A stretch of DNA of 64,000 nt from NCBI GenBank assembly GCA_012932865.1, contig SAXG01000098.1, positions 1 to 64,000 of the forward strand, in the 5' to 3' direction. Made by a program: the position numbers and the translations under genes. This DNA comes from Amylostereum areolatum (Eukaryota; Basidiomycota; Agaricomycetes; Russulales; Stereaceae). Position 1 is the stretch's first letter. Each line of letters begins with the position of its first letter. Under the pieces are notes generated by a model, which was not told where the DNA came from, did not search any database, and worked only from the letters and a program-made list of their open reading frames with translations. Positions 10,538-22,165 of this stretch are shown here, piece after piece.

Positions 10538-11863
10538 ATGTCTACCCGAACGCGCATCGTGATGGGCGCGAACCAAATCTACACCGCGTTCATCGCCGCC
10601 GTCGGTCGTCTCGACAAATCGCTGTCACCGCGGGACACGCTCGCCCGCCTCCAAAAGCACCAGTTCACGCTCGGGGACTCGATATACCTCTTCCACATAT
10701 TCAACACCGCCTTCTGGGTGTCCATCATGGAGGTCCCGGGATTCCCCCTCAAACTCGGCATCCCTCTCATCCACGCCGCCCTCCTTCTCGTCCCCTTCAC
10801 CTCCCAATTCTTCCTTCCCGCCCTCCCAGTCACCTCCTGGTTGATGTTGTATTACTCCTCTCAATTTATCCCCGATAACCGACGCCCGTCTGTCTCTGTC
10901 TCCATCCTCCCCACCCTCGAGTCCGTCCTCTACGGCGCGAACATCTCCGATCTCCTCACCCGCTTCACCCACCCTATCCTCGACGTCCCCGCCTGGCTCT
11001 CCTACGGCGTCATCCATTTCGTCTTTCCCTTCGTCGTCGCGGCCTTCACCTGGCTCTTCCGCCCCAAGCAGGCCCTCCACCTCTGGGCGCGCGCATTCGG
11101 CTACCTCAACCTCGTCGGCGTCGTCATTCAGATCCTCTTCCCCTGCGCCGCGCCTTGGTACGAGGTCATCTTCGGCCTCACGCCCGCGGACTACTCCATG
11201 AAAGGCTCCCCCGGCGGGCTCTTGCGCATCGACCACCTCTTCCACTCGTCAGGATACACCATCACCTTCTCCAACTCGCCCGTCATCTTCGGCGCGTTCC
11301 CCTCCCTGCATTCCGCGTGCGCGACGATGGAGGCCCTCTTCATCTCGCACTTCTTCCCCGCCGCGACGCGCTACGTGTGGACGTACGCGAGCGTACTCTA
11401 CTGGGCGACGATGTACCTCACCCACCACTACCTCATCGACGTCGTCGGCGGCGCCTGCCTCGCCACCTTCTTCTTCTACGCATTCCTCCCGGACGACCTC
11501 CGTCACGCGCCCACCGCCACCACGCTCGCGAACAAGTACGCCCAGTACGACCTCGAGGCTCCTCGCGGCGGCGCAGGTGCAGCCGACTACGAGCTCTCCA
11601 GCGAGCATTCGGACGACGAGGACGACATTGCGAGCTTCCGCGCGCCCGCGCCCCTCCCGCGTTCGCCCTCCAGCACGCTCCCGCTCCTCACGAACCAGCA
11701 GGCGAAGGGCCCGACGCAGAACGCGCGCAAGAGCCACAAGCACACCGCCAGCATCGCGAGCCTCATCCGCGCGGACGACCGCGTCGAGGAGGGGTGGAGC
11801 CCGATCGGAAACGGCTCGTTCGCGTTTCCGCCGACGCCGACGAGGGAGACGACGACGCGGTAA
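10538..11863 (+). CDS. AUR1: Inositol phosphorylceramide synthase catalytic subunit
   Basis: A single exon of 441 codons from ATG 10538. Several hydrophobic segments span the N-terminal two thirds. The PAP2-type signature is present in two pieces: FGAFPSLHSACATMEA (about residues 249-264) and THHYLIDVVGG (about 296-306), with the catalytic His residues of the phosphatase superfamily. The family transfers phosphoinositol from phosphatidylinositol to ceramide in the Golgi and is the aureobasidin A target. The C-terminal 120 residues are hydrophilic and Ser/Ala-rich, a cytosolic tail. No intron is needed, unusual next to the intron-rich neighbours but the frame is clean. Identification is strong. 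Confidence 0.95.
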   Translation: MSTRTRIVMGANQIYTAFIAAVGRLDKSLSPRDTLARLQKHQFTLGDSIYLFHIFNTAFWVSIMEVPGFPLKLGIPLIHAALLLVPFTSQFFLPALPVTSWLMLYYSSQFIPDNRRPSVSVSILPTLESVLYGANISDLLTRFTHPILDVPAWLSYGVIHFVFPFVVAAFTWLFRPKQALHLWARAFGYLNLVGVVIQILFPCAAPWYEVIFGLTPADYSMKGSPGGLLRIDHLFHSSGYTITFSNSPVIFGAFPSLHSACATMEALFISHFFPAATRYVWTYASVLYWATMYLTHHYLIDVVGGACLATFFFYAFLPDDLRHAPTATTLANKYAQYDLEAPRGGAGAADYELSSEHSDDEDDIASFRAPAPLPRSPSSTLPLLTNQQAKGPTQNARKSHKHTASIASLIRADDRVEEGWSPIGNGSFAFPPTPTRETTTR

Positions 11864-13390
11864 TGGTGGGGCGAGGGGCGCTGGGTTCATCTACATATAT
11901 ATGGTCATCCTTCACTATTGAAGATCTAGGCTGCATAGATAATAACGGATGTGGATAATTCAAGCTCGGGTTGTGTGTTTTCTGTATTCGCGACATCGTG
12001 GCGACAGTGCACAGAGGACAAGCGCTAGGCTATGAACTTCGTTTAAATTCTTGGACCTCTGTAGACATCGGTATCCTCGACGGTGAAAATATTAATAAGC
12101 TCAGCCACACCTGCTCATACGAGCGAAGGTAGATCCTACTTAGAGGGCAGATACTAGGCAGTGTCGATGCCCCTCTTACACTTATCCCTCCACAAGCTCT
12201 CCTCTGGCGTCTGGGTAGAAGACTAGAAGGTGGGGCGGGAAGATGGAGAGCATAGAGCGGAGTCTTTTTGTTCAATGCAGTGGCTGAGCTGAAAAGATCC
12301 ACGAGGGGGAGGGTCATGAAGCCATCGTGGGCTTCAGTCAACGCTCATCCAAGAACTGTATCCATCTCGAGGCGCCGAAGAACGCAATACGGGTAACATG
12401 GACCACCAGTCTCCTCCACGAGCGATTCGCCTCCGCTCACTTGAACTGCTGATGCGACCATCCCTCAATCCCTCACAACGGTGTCGGCCGTAAGCGTCTT
12501 CTATGTGTTTAAAGATCTCGTCATCGGTGACTCTTTCCACGTCTTCTGTGGACAATGAAGACCGGATGGAGGGTTTCCACCCTGCGCCCTCTGCGGAGTC
12601 GAAATCGAACCTACTTCCTATACCCTGATTAGGCATGGATGGGCCATTTGCATCCGCTGGGTTTGAAGGGAGTCACGGCCCAGACTCCCTTCGTCCTTGC
12701 AGGGCAAAATTGCAGGACTTGGGATTTGGAGGGGCGTGTGGCGTGGCCAGCGTCCCCTGCGGGGTGAGATAAGAACGATCGTGGCAACGACTCCAGAAAA
12801 GAGCAACACACAGTCGATGGTGAAATCGACACAGGGGCAGTGACTCCGAAGATATTGTCCGTGTCAGGCTTCCAGATGCTAGCGAAGGTCGCAGATGAGA
12901 CACAGGATTCAGAGACAAGGGATGCCAGGTCTGCGCGCTCGACGTTATCGCGATGATGGGGACGGTGGGATATTTGGATAAGAATTGGAGACCTTCGGAG
13001 GAAAAAAGCAAGACGCTTTCTCGTTAGAGATGTGTGAGGTCAACGAGATTCAATGGTGGAGGAGTCGAAGGGAGAACCTCCAACTGAAACTGCAGGAAGG
13101 ACGAGTTTCGGGGCAACTCCGTACTTACAGGTGCAAACAGGATGCAAAAACTGGAATGGAAAAAGGCGCCAAAAAGGCAAATAGGCTCGAGATAAGCGTG
13201 CCGATCCGACACTGTGGCCGAGCGGAGCCGCCGTTCAATACAAAGAAAGCGAGAAAGCAAGTTTCCAGTTAGCTTTAGTTAGCTTCCCTTCCGTTTCCCG
13301 CATCTGCGCCCTCTCACGGAACTCCCCTCTCAGACATATAAGCAGCCGAGGACGATCGGCGAAAGGTGCGTTCCCCCCTCGCTTTTTCTT
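11864..13390. other. Intergenic with weak minus-strand frames
   Basis: It holds the 3' flank of AUR1 and the promoter of the EOS1-like gene. The only frame with some protein character is at 12334-12636 (minus), listed separately. Confidence 0.35.
12334..12636 (-). CDS. Hypothetical protein fragment (weak)
   Basis: An ATG-started 100-codon frame with acidic segments (STEDVERVTDDEIFKHIEDA). It might be one exon of a longer minus-strand gene, because adjacent frames at 12673-13011 and 12030-12341 are also open, but no convincing splice path or family match was found. Confidence 0.25.
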   Translation of the reverse strand: MPNQGIGSRFDFDSAEGAGWKPSIRSSLSTEDVERVTDDEIFKHIEDAYGRHRCEGLRDGRISSSSERRRIARGGDWWSMLPVLRSSAPRDGYSSWMSVD

Positions 13391-14856
13391 ATGTCGCTCA
13401 ACTTTCGATCTACGTCCAGGTCTGCCACCGTGACCACCACCACGAGCCACCCCCGCCTCACGCCTCTGACGACCTCTACCCCACGGAGGATCTCGCCGTC
13501 GACTAAAAGACCGCACCCCAGGCCTCGCGCGAAGCCCCCCGCTATCAGACATCTACACCCAACGGAAGCGCCTGCATCACTATCGAAATCTTCCTCCTCC
13601 CTGCAGCCCACCACGTCTCCCCCGCCCTACTCCGAATTCCCCCCGCACGCCCCACCCACGAAATCGCGCTCAACACCCCAACTTTCGCCGCGCACGCACG
13701 CGAGCTTCCTGGTGCAATATCCGCTCGGGCGGAGGACCACTACGGTGGAATTTGACGCGGATTCGGACGAGGGGGAGGGCATGTTGTACACCTCGGCGAC
13801 GCGAGCAGGCACTGGAGGGTTTCGGTCGAGGTTTCTGGGAATGGGCGGGGCGGGGGGGATGAAGCAGACGGCGAAGAGCATCACGACGGCGCCGGGGCAG
13901 GTGGGCGCGGGGGAGACCGAGACCGAGGCGGATGAACCGGTGAGCTTCTTCCCTCTTACATTGTTCCGCACTTCTTTCCGAGGAACCATGGCGAAGTGGG
14001 CTCGGTGAATGCTCGACCGTCTCCGAGGAAATAATGTGGCATTTATCGAGGTCGTGTTCGCCCTGGTCTTTCGGAAATAGGAGTGTCGTCGTCGCAGTGG
14101 CGATCGTCGCTGGCAGGACCACTAATGCAGAGCGCTCTCGTTTTCAGCCTCGACACCTCCCGACGTCGCGCATCGTGCCCGAGTCCGACCCGATCGTCCC
14201 GCCAAACACCCTCGAGCAGGTTATCACCCCGCTTCTCTTCGAGGCCTCGCGGTTGCTCTCCATCGTGCCCGCCGTCTTCGGATTTCTTTACAACGTATAC
14301 TACGTCTGGCACCCGCCGGACTCCCCGCCCGCGCTCTCTCGGCTGGACTTCTTCGTCTCCGCGCTCTGGGTGAGTGCTTCCTTCTCCACGGAGTCTTCGT
14401 AATCGAAGGTCTGACCGCGGGATGCACGGATAGGCGGTCCTCACCGGCGTGCAGTGTCTCTACCTCACCACCGGCCTCCTCGTCCGCTGGAAAGTGTACT
14501 ATCCCCCGCTCTCGACCCTCATCCGTCTCCTCGCGCTCCAGGCCATCTGCTGGCCCGCGACCCACTTCACCCTCACGCTCCTCGACCACGCCCGGCGGCC
14601 CGTCATCTGCTGGGCCGTCATCGGCAGCACGACGTCTTTGTCGCGTTCGATCCAGCTCTGGGTCACGAGCAACCTGTGGTGGGAGGTCGACGCGCGTGGA
14701 CGGGAACGCGGGTGGAGGCTGAAGCTGGGAGGCAGGTGGGGTGGACGCAGGTGGGACTGGGGCGAGGTCCTCGTCAAGTGCGGGCTGCCCATGGGGATCT
14801 GTTATTTTGTCATGGCGTGGGCGGAGGCGTTGAGGAGGGAATGGGAAGGGTGTTGA
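13391..14856 (+). CDS. EOS1: EOS1-like N-glycosylation membrane protein
   Basis: Three exons (13391-13939, 14148-14369, 14434-14856), all phase 0, give 397 aa. The first exon is a disordered Ser/Thr/Pro-rich N-terminus. The C-terminal 210 residues are hydrophobic with several membrane segments: LLSIVPAVFGFLYNVYYV, FFVSALWAVLTGVQCLYLT, YPPLSTLIRLLALQAICWPA, RPVICWAVIGSTTSLSRS. These match the EOS1 family, an ER membrane protein linked in yeast to N-glycosylation and oxidative stress tolerance. The first intron (208 bp) is long for this genome, so a small extra exon inside it cannot be ruled out. The biochemical role is not known. Confidence 0.8.
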
Positions 14857-15455
14857 ACGCGGGGGGTCCGGTCTCTCTTTCTTTTCGGTTCGTGGGTCGC
14901 GTGCTCTTAGATGTGGACGGAGTGGAGTGTATCAACATATGTATCTGCCTGCTTAGCTTACTCTCTACCTGCTCTATGCCTGTCGCGTCCGACCAAGCGT
15001 CGACGTCTACCACTATCCTGCTTTTTCAGTCTATTGTTTACCGCTACATGCTCTCCTTTATCGATTTCGCATTCTGTACCGGATCGCGACGCGACGCGAC
15101 GCACTTGGGAGTCGCGGGTGCAATGCGTGATGCAATGCGCGACTTGGACGGAAAAGGCGTGGGCGCCGCGTGATGTCACCGTGTTGGGGTTCGCGCGCGT
15201 CTTGACGACCTCCACAATCTCCCTCTCGTCTTTATCCTCCTCTCCTCCTCCATACACATTTCGCGACCTCTTCTCAACTTTACGAAGCGACCCAGACAAC
15301 TAACTTACTCACGCGCAAGACGCTTCACCCTCGCAGTCGCACATCCAGTGCCACACGACCCCAACGTGCTCTAATCGTCCTTCCTCGGATCCTACCCAGC
15401 CCACCGTCAACGTTGACCTCGCACACACACGCGAAGGGCACCGACGACGCACGAA
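14857..15455. other. Intergenic between EOS1-like gene and Rab18 gene
   Basis: No gene is recognised. Upstream of 15456 the sequence is pyrimidine-rich (TCCTCTCCTCC near 15237), as is common before fungal transcription starts. Confidence 0.4.
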
Positions 15456-16445
15456 ATGGCGCAGGACCCCCCGATTAACGTCAAGCTCCTGCTCATCGGC
15501 AATTCGTCCGTGGGGAAGAGCAGTTTGCTCCTGCGCTTCTCGGACCAGCAGTGGTTGCCCGAGGACGAGGCGAGCGCGACGATCGGCGTGGATTTTAGGG
15601 TGCGTCTGCTGTCCCTTCCCCCACCTCCCCCGCCTCTCCCCGGTCTCGGTTTCCTTCGAGCATGACGGTGTGAGCGGGCGCTGACGGCGAATCGGACCGG
15701 ACAGGTGCACAAGATGGACGTGAAGGGGAAGAAGGTCAAGTTGAGCATATGGGTACGTCGGGTTTCATTCCATATGTTTCGTTGTGTTCCGACGTTAAGA
15801 CGGATGTGTGGGTAGGATACAGCAGGCCAAGAACGTTTCCGCACGATCACATCCTCGTACTATCGGGGCGCGCAGGGCGTCATCCTCGGTGCGTCCCCGC
15901 CTTCCCCACGCGGTTCCTAGACATGGCTGACGGGAGGACAGTGTATGATGTTGCGAACCGGGAGACATTTGACGCCCTTCCACGATGGTTTTCCGAACTC
16001 GAGACGTACGTCTCGGAATCGGTGGTGAAGATCGTGGTCGGGAACAAAGTGGACAAGGTGCGCGTATCTCCTATCATGAGGGAGTCTCTCCTCACAGGAC
16101 AATATCCTCGGTGTGGTTCCCCGTTCCCCGCCCTTCCACTTATGCCCTGTCCAGGAGTATTCTCGCCAAGTGCCTACAGCTGAAGCACAGCAGTTCGCGG
16201 ATCGAATGGGCTCGCTCTTTGTCGAGGCCTCGGCAAAGACCGCTGTCGGCGTGCGCGAGGCCTTCCGCACCGTCGTCGAACGTATAATCGACACCCCCGA
16301 GCTGTGGGGGACTGCTGGCGATCGGGATCGGCCGAGGACGGGGAAGGTCATGGTAAGGGAGGCAGATTCGGAGGGGAGAATGCCTGGGAACATCGATTTG
16401 AGCGCCGAGGGGCAAGCGCAAGAGGGAGGAGGTTGTGGGTGCTAG
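15456..16445 (+). CDS. RAB18: Rab18-type small GTPase
   Basis: Five exons (15456-15599, 15705-15752, 15816-15888, 15942-16057, 16155-16445) join to 223 aa. G1 is GNSSVGKSS, the effector region has ATIGVDF, G3 is [12 protein letters not shown]4 is VGNKVDK and G5 is EASAKT. The stretch [14 protein letters not shown] and the spacing are typical of Rab18. The C-terminus ends CGC, a double geranylgeranylation signal. Rab18 members act at the ER, lipid droplets and in traffic between them. All motifs are intact. Assignment to the Rab family is certain; the Rab18 subtype is likely. Confidence 0.93.
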
Positions 16446-16953
16446 ATGGCGATTTTGGCTCGGCGGACTGGGATGTAGACGAACGACTGTGACGACACTC
16501 TTCTTGCGTGGATATGTTTCTGTTAGTTATGTTTGCCGCACTACATATAGAAACTAATGGAGCTTGAAACTTGAACTTCATCGTGCTTCCTTGCTCAAAC
16601 GGGGGAAGCGTCGGCACCCCCCTACGATACATGCTGTTCTTCCAACCGCGATTTTCAGGCTCTTTACTGTGTCCGAGTTAGATATCTGGAGAGCAAGGGG
16701 AAAGATAGGTCTGCGATCGCACGAGGAGCAGGTTCCAAAAACGCGCAAGGACCTGGGCTGGACGTAATCGCGGGGGATGGCGTCAGTACTACGCTGGAGT
16801 ACCGGGATACTATTAGCAGCATCTGCCGTCCAATACATGTACACCGAAAAAAAAAGTTGAATAGCACACTATACCGTATCTGCAAACACATATACTTTCC
16901 CACCCACTCGACCGCGCTATAGATCTCCGTGTTACATCTGACCGAAACGAAAG
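16446..16953. other. Intergenic between convergent genes
   Basis: Contains the 3' flanks of the Rab18 and SUMO-2 genes. Nothing else is recognised. Confidence 0.4.
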
Positions 16954-17600
16954 CTACGAGTGCCGTTCGCCGACCCTCGTGCATGTGCACGAAACGGCCC
17001 ATCCACCACCGACCTATACCGTGCATCGTTAGAAATGGTCGTGAAGGGGATAGGGGGATACGCACCTGGGCCATGTGAGCGTCGATCACGTCGTCGTCCT
17101 CCATCCCCAACTGGATCCAAAACGCAAGGAAGACCTTCAGAGACTACACGCACGCAGGGGGAAGAAAGTAAGAAAACGCACACTGTCCGGCGTTTCGTCG
17201 TCTTCAGGCCGTATCCTCTTGCCGTTGTACGTAAACCGGAGCGTCCCTGCCCCCTTCCAGTCAGCCCACCTCCGCCTGAGACCACGTCGAATAGGGAGCA
17301 CGGATCGACGCACCGGGTTCCATATTGAGCTGTTTCTGGTTCACGAGACGCGACAAGTCAGCAAAGTGCAGCCTTCCCCTGGGATGACGACAGGCCGACG
17401 CACCGAAGCAGCGTCGAGCACCTTCCGAAGGGAGTTCGTCTTCTTCAGTTTGAATTTTACCGCTGAGCGGGCGTCAGGGTCGAAGGAAGGCGGAAGAGCA
17501 CGAAAACAGACGCACGCCGGCCCTCGAAGTTGACCTCGATCTGTATTTTCTCGGAGATGGTGGGCTTGATGTCCTGGGACGCGTCATCCTCTTGTGACAT
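16954..17600 (-). CDS. SUMO-like modifier, divergent tandem paralogue (SUMO-2)
   Basis: Six exons on the minus strand (17600-17516, 17462-17404, 17335-17314, 17246-17182, 17110-17066, 17013-16954). The product of about 111 aa has the ubiquitin-fold pieces IQIEVNFEG, VKFKLKKTNSLRKVLDAA, GTLRFTYNGKRI and LGMEDDDVIDAHMAQ, then V-GG, the di-glycine for conjugation. A long tail (GWAVSCTCTRVGERHS) would have to be removed by a SUMO protease. Intron number, positions and the 22-bp third exon are shared with the SUMO gene 458 bp upstream, so this is a tandem duplicate, but most surface residues differ. Donors are nearly all GTGCGT. No stop or frame break is seen. It may be a specialised SUMO or a diverging copy. 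Confidence 0.85.
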
Positions 17601-18057
17601 GGCTTGGATTTTTTTAAATTACGAAGTTGGAAGAGTGGGGCAGCAAACGAGGGCTCGATGGGAGGAAGCGAGAAACGGTGGTGGTGGAATTGAGAGAGAA
17701 GACGCGCCAGTAAACAAGACGCGCCAAAACGCGTGTCACATGACCATCTGGCATTCTGTGCCACTGCCATTGAGGCTTGAGCGCTTGAGCAGAGCAATGA
17801 AAGTGAAATCTGTCGTCCTTCCAGAGCTCCTGCGGTATATTGGGAAAGTTCCTGATATACATCGGACAAGACAGTAGAACTTATTACATGCACGAAGTAG
17901 TGCAGAGATAGGAGGATATACGGTAATATCTAGCGGTACAAACAGCATTGCCCAGAGACGAAAGTCGGGATACAGGGGCGGACAAGTGGACAGGCGCGGG
18001 TGTGGGTACAAGGACACGGTATCAGAGACCAGGAAAAAGATACAACGAGGAGCTTGA

Positions 18058-18728
18058 CTATAGGAATGTTGTCTTGAGTGCCCCGCCGAGCTATGAAAGG
18101 ACCAGCTTAAGGTCAGACGCAAGGTATGGAAGGGTTGTTTAAACGCACCTGCTCAAGATGCGCATCGATGACATCGCCGTCCTCCATACCTCTCTGTAAC
18201 ACTCCCATAAGTATCCTGAAGGGTCCAAAAAAGGATGAGCCACCCACCCCTGCCGGCGTGTCCTGCGGCAGTACACGTTCCCCTTCAAAGACGAACTTGA
18301 ACGTTCCTAAGCGTCGGTATCGGTAAGCCTCCACCATAGAAAACAAGAGATATGCAACGCACCAGACTCCTTTCCAAATTTTTGCTGCATGCACAATACA
18401 GTTGAGCACGAGCGAGTGTGCAAAATGCGAGAAACACGCACCTCTGCCACCTCGAAAATCTTCTTGAACTGCATGTTCGCCTTGACCTTCACCGTGATAG
18501 CTGGTATGTCGGACCATCCAAGGCAGCATCCGCATATCCGCCGTCCACATCAAAGGAGCATCGAAGGGAACGGTTCGTTTTCAGGATAGACGGGGAGACA
18601 AATGGAAAAACGGAATGGGTCTTGTGAGCAATGACGGCATCGATCTGGCTGATATGGAACTCACGGTTCCCCTCGTAGTTGATCGTGATATTGAGCTTCG
18701 GCTTCGTCTCCTCTGCTTCTGCGGACAT
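18058..18728 (-). CDS. SMT3: SUMO (Smt3/Pmt3-type) ubiquitin-like modifier
   Basis: Six exons on the minus strand (18728-18665, 18500-18442, 18384-18363, 18306-18248, 18193-18149, 18090-18058) give about 93 aa. The start is ATG 18728 (MSAEAEETKPKLNITINYEG). Core strands are ITVKVKANMQFKKIFEVAE and GTFKFVFEGERVLPQDTPAG, followed by GMEDGDVIDAHLEQLGG with the mature di-glycine, and a short tail ALKTTFL. SUMO is attached to lysines through E1 Aos1-Uba2 and E2 Ubc9 in the nucleus and cytoplasm. The exon 3 mini-exon of 22 bp is supported by the identical layout in SUMO-2. This copy is nearer to the usual basidiomycete SUMO. Confidence 0.92.
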
Positions 18729-19169
18729 GTTGAGTTGGGGCGAGGATGGAGATGAAGGAGGACGGGCGCGATGATGGAGGTGCGTGGTGAGGAGCGTGTT
18801 GTTTGTTCCAGGCAAATAGACTCTCAAAGTCATGTGGTACGCGTCGACCACGACTCAAAGGCGCGGTTTGGCGCGTTGGCGGTTTGGCGGGTTCGTTCGG
18901 TTTGGACTGTTACTACTTGCTTGGGTCTTACAAAGTAGCTGAAGATGGAGAAGATTTGCGCAAGGGAGTACATGTACTTTACAGAGGTGCATATAAGTAG
19001 GAAATTCTGAAATGCGGCACCCGCCAATGTTACGTAGAGGTAGAGCAAAACCAAGGTATAAGGTCTGGAGAAAGAGGGCATCTGAGCGAGGCTAACGATA
19101 GATGCGAGAAAAACATGAGCACTAGACGATGTTATAGAGTATGTATGGGAGCGAGCCACGTGGAACACT
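18729..19169. other. Intergenic upstream of SUMO and downstream of TFIIS
   Basis: No gene is recognised. It carries the promoter of the SUMO gene and the 3' end of the TFIIS gene. Confidence 0.4.
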
Positions 19170-20634
19170 TTAAGAAAACTTCCACCTATGCAAGGACGAC
19201 TGAGCCTCAAGGTCGGCAAGAGAGAACAGAAGGGCTAACCTATGGTTACAATTGGTGCACCTGGAAAAAGACGGTGTCAGTAGAGATATATCTTGTTGCA
19301 ACGAAAGGACGCACGTTACGAAGGTCTGCAAATGGTCTGGGTCAGTCGCCAGTCTTTCACAATAAAGGAGATGCTCACCGTCATCGGTTCATCTGCACTT
19401 CGCGTCTGCGCTTGACGATAACGGCATTTCCTCTGATGCGCAACACGCCCAGGTCAGAATTACACGAGAGACCGAAGGAAACCGCCAACAACGCACCTGT
19501 TTGCATCGGCCGCACTGGAAGGCGTCGGTTTCCGCCTGTTGTTCACCGGCACCCAGTGACTGGAAAAAGTTGTCCTCTTCGATCTTCTTGTCCGCCGCCT
19601 TACGCTCCTCTGAAGCCATGTCCTATCGCCATCTTTAGTAATGATGCAAGTCGCGAGGAGACTGGGCATACCTGACTGGTCATCCTCGCAAATTTTGCGG
19701 CAGGAATGTCACCAGACTGGACTGCCTCTCGAAGACCAAGGTTGTGCTTGTCTTTGAGGTTGACATACAAGATACGGATTTTGCTTTTGTAGCCAGGAGT
19801 AGTTCCTTGACAGTCTGACAGCACCGTCTCTTCAACGACCCGGGCACACTTCAACAGCTGGTCGATGGCTACAGAGACATCTAGGGAGTGAGCGAGCGCA
19901 GATGGTGAAAGGAAGAAGGCCCACGATATGCCGAGTCTGCAGCCAGGCCGTCGTAGATAAGCTCGATGCACCGGTCGCGCGTGTTGTCCCCTGTGCCACC
20001 CTTTACACCGTCCGACTTCGCATTGCGCACGCCGACTGCAATGCCACCCTTCGCTGGTATAGAGGGAGACTTTGCGGTGGGAGTTGGCGTTGCGGATGCA
20101 ATGGACGCTTTCCGAGAGGGTGCTGGCGATCCAGATCACTGGTCAATTCTTCCGGTCTTCCCCGCATGCAAAAAACCACGCACCTGTGCCCTTGGAAGAC
20201 TTCGATACGCCCGCTGCCGCCTTCTCCTTGTCCACCTCCGACTTCCACTTCTTCACCAACTCCTTCGCGAGCTCCGCGATTCCCTTTGTGGCGTGTGATC
20301 GCAACTTGCCCACCGCTAACCCGGCCTTACTCTCCTGTGCGGCTCAATCAGTATCCGGCAACGTTGTAGGTAAATGCGGGGAAGTGGAAGGACGTGAAAG
20401 AGTAACCAACAGTCGAAGACTCACTCTCAGTGCAGCTTCCGTGATCGTCGTCTCATCCTTGAGCGTTTTGAGCACACCGAGCGTTTCCTACGACAAGGCA
20501 GAACGTCAGCGAAACCAAAATGACAGGGGTGGCCATGGGAACATCGTTAAAGCACACACCTGGTCGGAAGACGCCTGTTGCAACGCTTTCACCAACTTTT
20601 TCAACTCGCCAACATCGGTAATCGTGGGTGCCAT
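19170..20634 (-). CDS. DST1: Transcription elongation factor TFIIS
   Basis: Ten exons on the minus strand can be joined in frame (20634-20560, 20487-20425, 20334-20184, 20122-19925, 19880-19672, 19622-19497, 19432-19379, 19325-19315, 19260-19240, 19185-19170). The N-terminal LW domain starts MAPTITDVGELKKLVKAL. The central domain has TRDRCIELIYDGLA and KSKIRILYVNLKDKHN. The C-terminal zinc ribbon has CGRCKQRKCRYRQAQTRSAD, with DE after it, then TFVTCTNCNHRWKFS; the Asp-Glu pair enters the RNA polymerase II active site to trigger transcript cleavage. All four zinc cysteines are present. Exon 8 is only 11 bp and exon 10 only 16 bp; both are required to restore the ribbon. Confidence 0.93.
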
Positions 20635-22165
20635 GACCTTGCAGGTCTGAACTACGGGCTATAGTATCTACACGATACACGACTCTGACCCGTGTCTTTC
20701 GCAAGCTACGCTCGACCGAAATTCGCTAAGGAGCACAAGATTTGAGGATGAGAAGGTGAGCGCGCTGGCCAAGCTAGCCTAGACGAAGGCGTCGATGTTG
20801 CCAGTTGCCGCTACCAGAACCAAATAGGTGTAAATAGTCTGTTCGTCGCGACCCGCGACCGCGAACCTGCTGCGAACGCATTCCTCTACTTGACCATCTG
20901 TCCTTTTCTCCGTCTTGCGTCGCCGGTGACGCTCTAATTGATAGGTTCGCGTGAAGCATGGTCCCTACGACATCTAGATTCTGATCCCTGCCAACCTGAA
21001 ACGCGCATGTAGCAATCTCGCGCCATGGCCCGACGAGAAATGAAGGGGTGTGAAGAAATTTGGAGAAAAGGTGCGTTCGTATAAGTTGCTGTTCCGTGTA
21101 AATACTGAGAGTTAGCAGCGGACGGTTACGTTTGGTCGTCGAGAATAAGTCAAACCGACCCTGCTGTTTAGTATCCCTCAAGTCTCCAAAACGAATTCTC
21201 AAAAAACATCATGTACGAACTGATTATCGATTGCGAGGCGTTGCCTTGAGTCGCCGGCCAAGTTGTCTGCAATGGCCAGCGTCAACTTTAATAGTTAAGT
21301 TCTCGCCCGTCGAGACAGGAGTCTGATCACTAGGTCATCGCTAGCAGCATAAACCCGAACGTAGTGAGCACTGTTACCATTTCCTACAATTGTTCATGCA
21401 CAAGCTCATGTAGCATTAGGTTCTGGTTTCGGGTGGAATCACGGTCACGCTCGCCCACCGCAAGAAATCGACGCGTACGCTGCCACTGGCAATCTGCAAG
21501 GTCGAGTATGTACTCGTTTTCGACGGTCTCGGTCGGTAGCAATGATCTCAAGTAGAAGTTCGCAAATTATCTTTAACCAACCTTGACATCGCGCAAGCTG
21601 TTCCCCCCCCGCTAGAGTGAACTCTTATGGTCTATTTTCCTGGAGACAACGGCGCACAGATTCCCTTGAGACCACAGCAACACACCCTTTCTCAATATGC
21701 ACGACGTTCCTCAATCTGGGTGATTGGACAATCTGGAAGCTGAGGCGGGCATGTGTTGCTTGGTTTCAGTACCCTCATTTTCAAGCGTTGGCCTGCTTAA
21801 CCCACATTCTTCGCCAAGGTGCAGTAGCTGTCTTCGCTGCTGGTTATGCGCCCCAGAAATAATATCAGACTGTTTTACTTCACTCATTGCATCTATCGTT
21901 CACCTGTGAATTTTTCCTCGTCCATATCGTGCGCGGTCCGCCCGTGAACAGATAGGTTGTCAAGTCATACATAGTGGATCGGATGAGTGAAGCTACATAA
22001 GATGATTCAGAAAATTGTCGCCCGTATCGACGCATCTCAGTGATCCCACGCTCAGGCCGAACCGCGCACTCGTTAATAGTTATCGCGCCTTCGGACGCGA
22101 ATGGTCCGTCTTACTCACCATGCTTGGGTTAACTCAGCTTAACCCCTTCCTCTCTCACCACCACC
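20635..22165. other. Intergenic region without recognised gene
   Basis: About 1.5 kb between divergent TFIIS and mitochondrial-carrier genes. Open frames are short and lack family resemblance. No tRNA cloverleaf was recognised. Confidence 0.4.

Noticed and set aside
11155..11958. Long alternative frames on both strands across AUR1
   Set aside because: They follow from high GC at third positions; only the AUR1 frame has membrane segments and catalytic motifs.
20774..21202. A 142-codon minus-strand frame upstream of TFIIS
   Set aside because: Arg/Ser/Gly-rich text without any family resemblance; judged to be chance.
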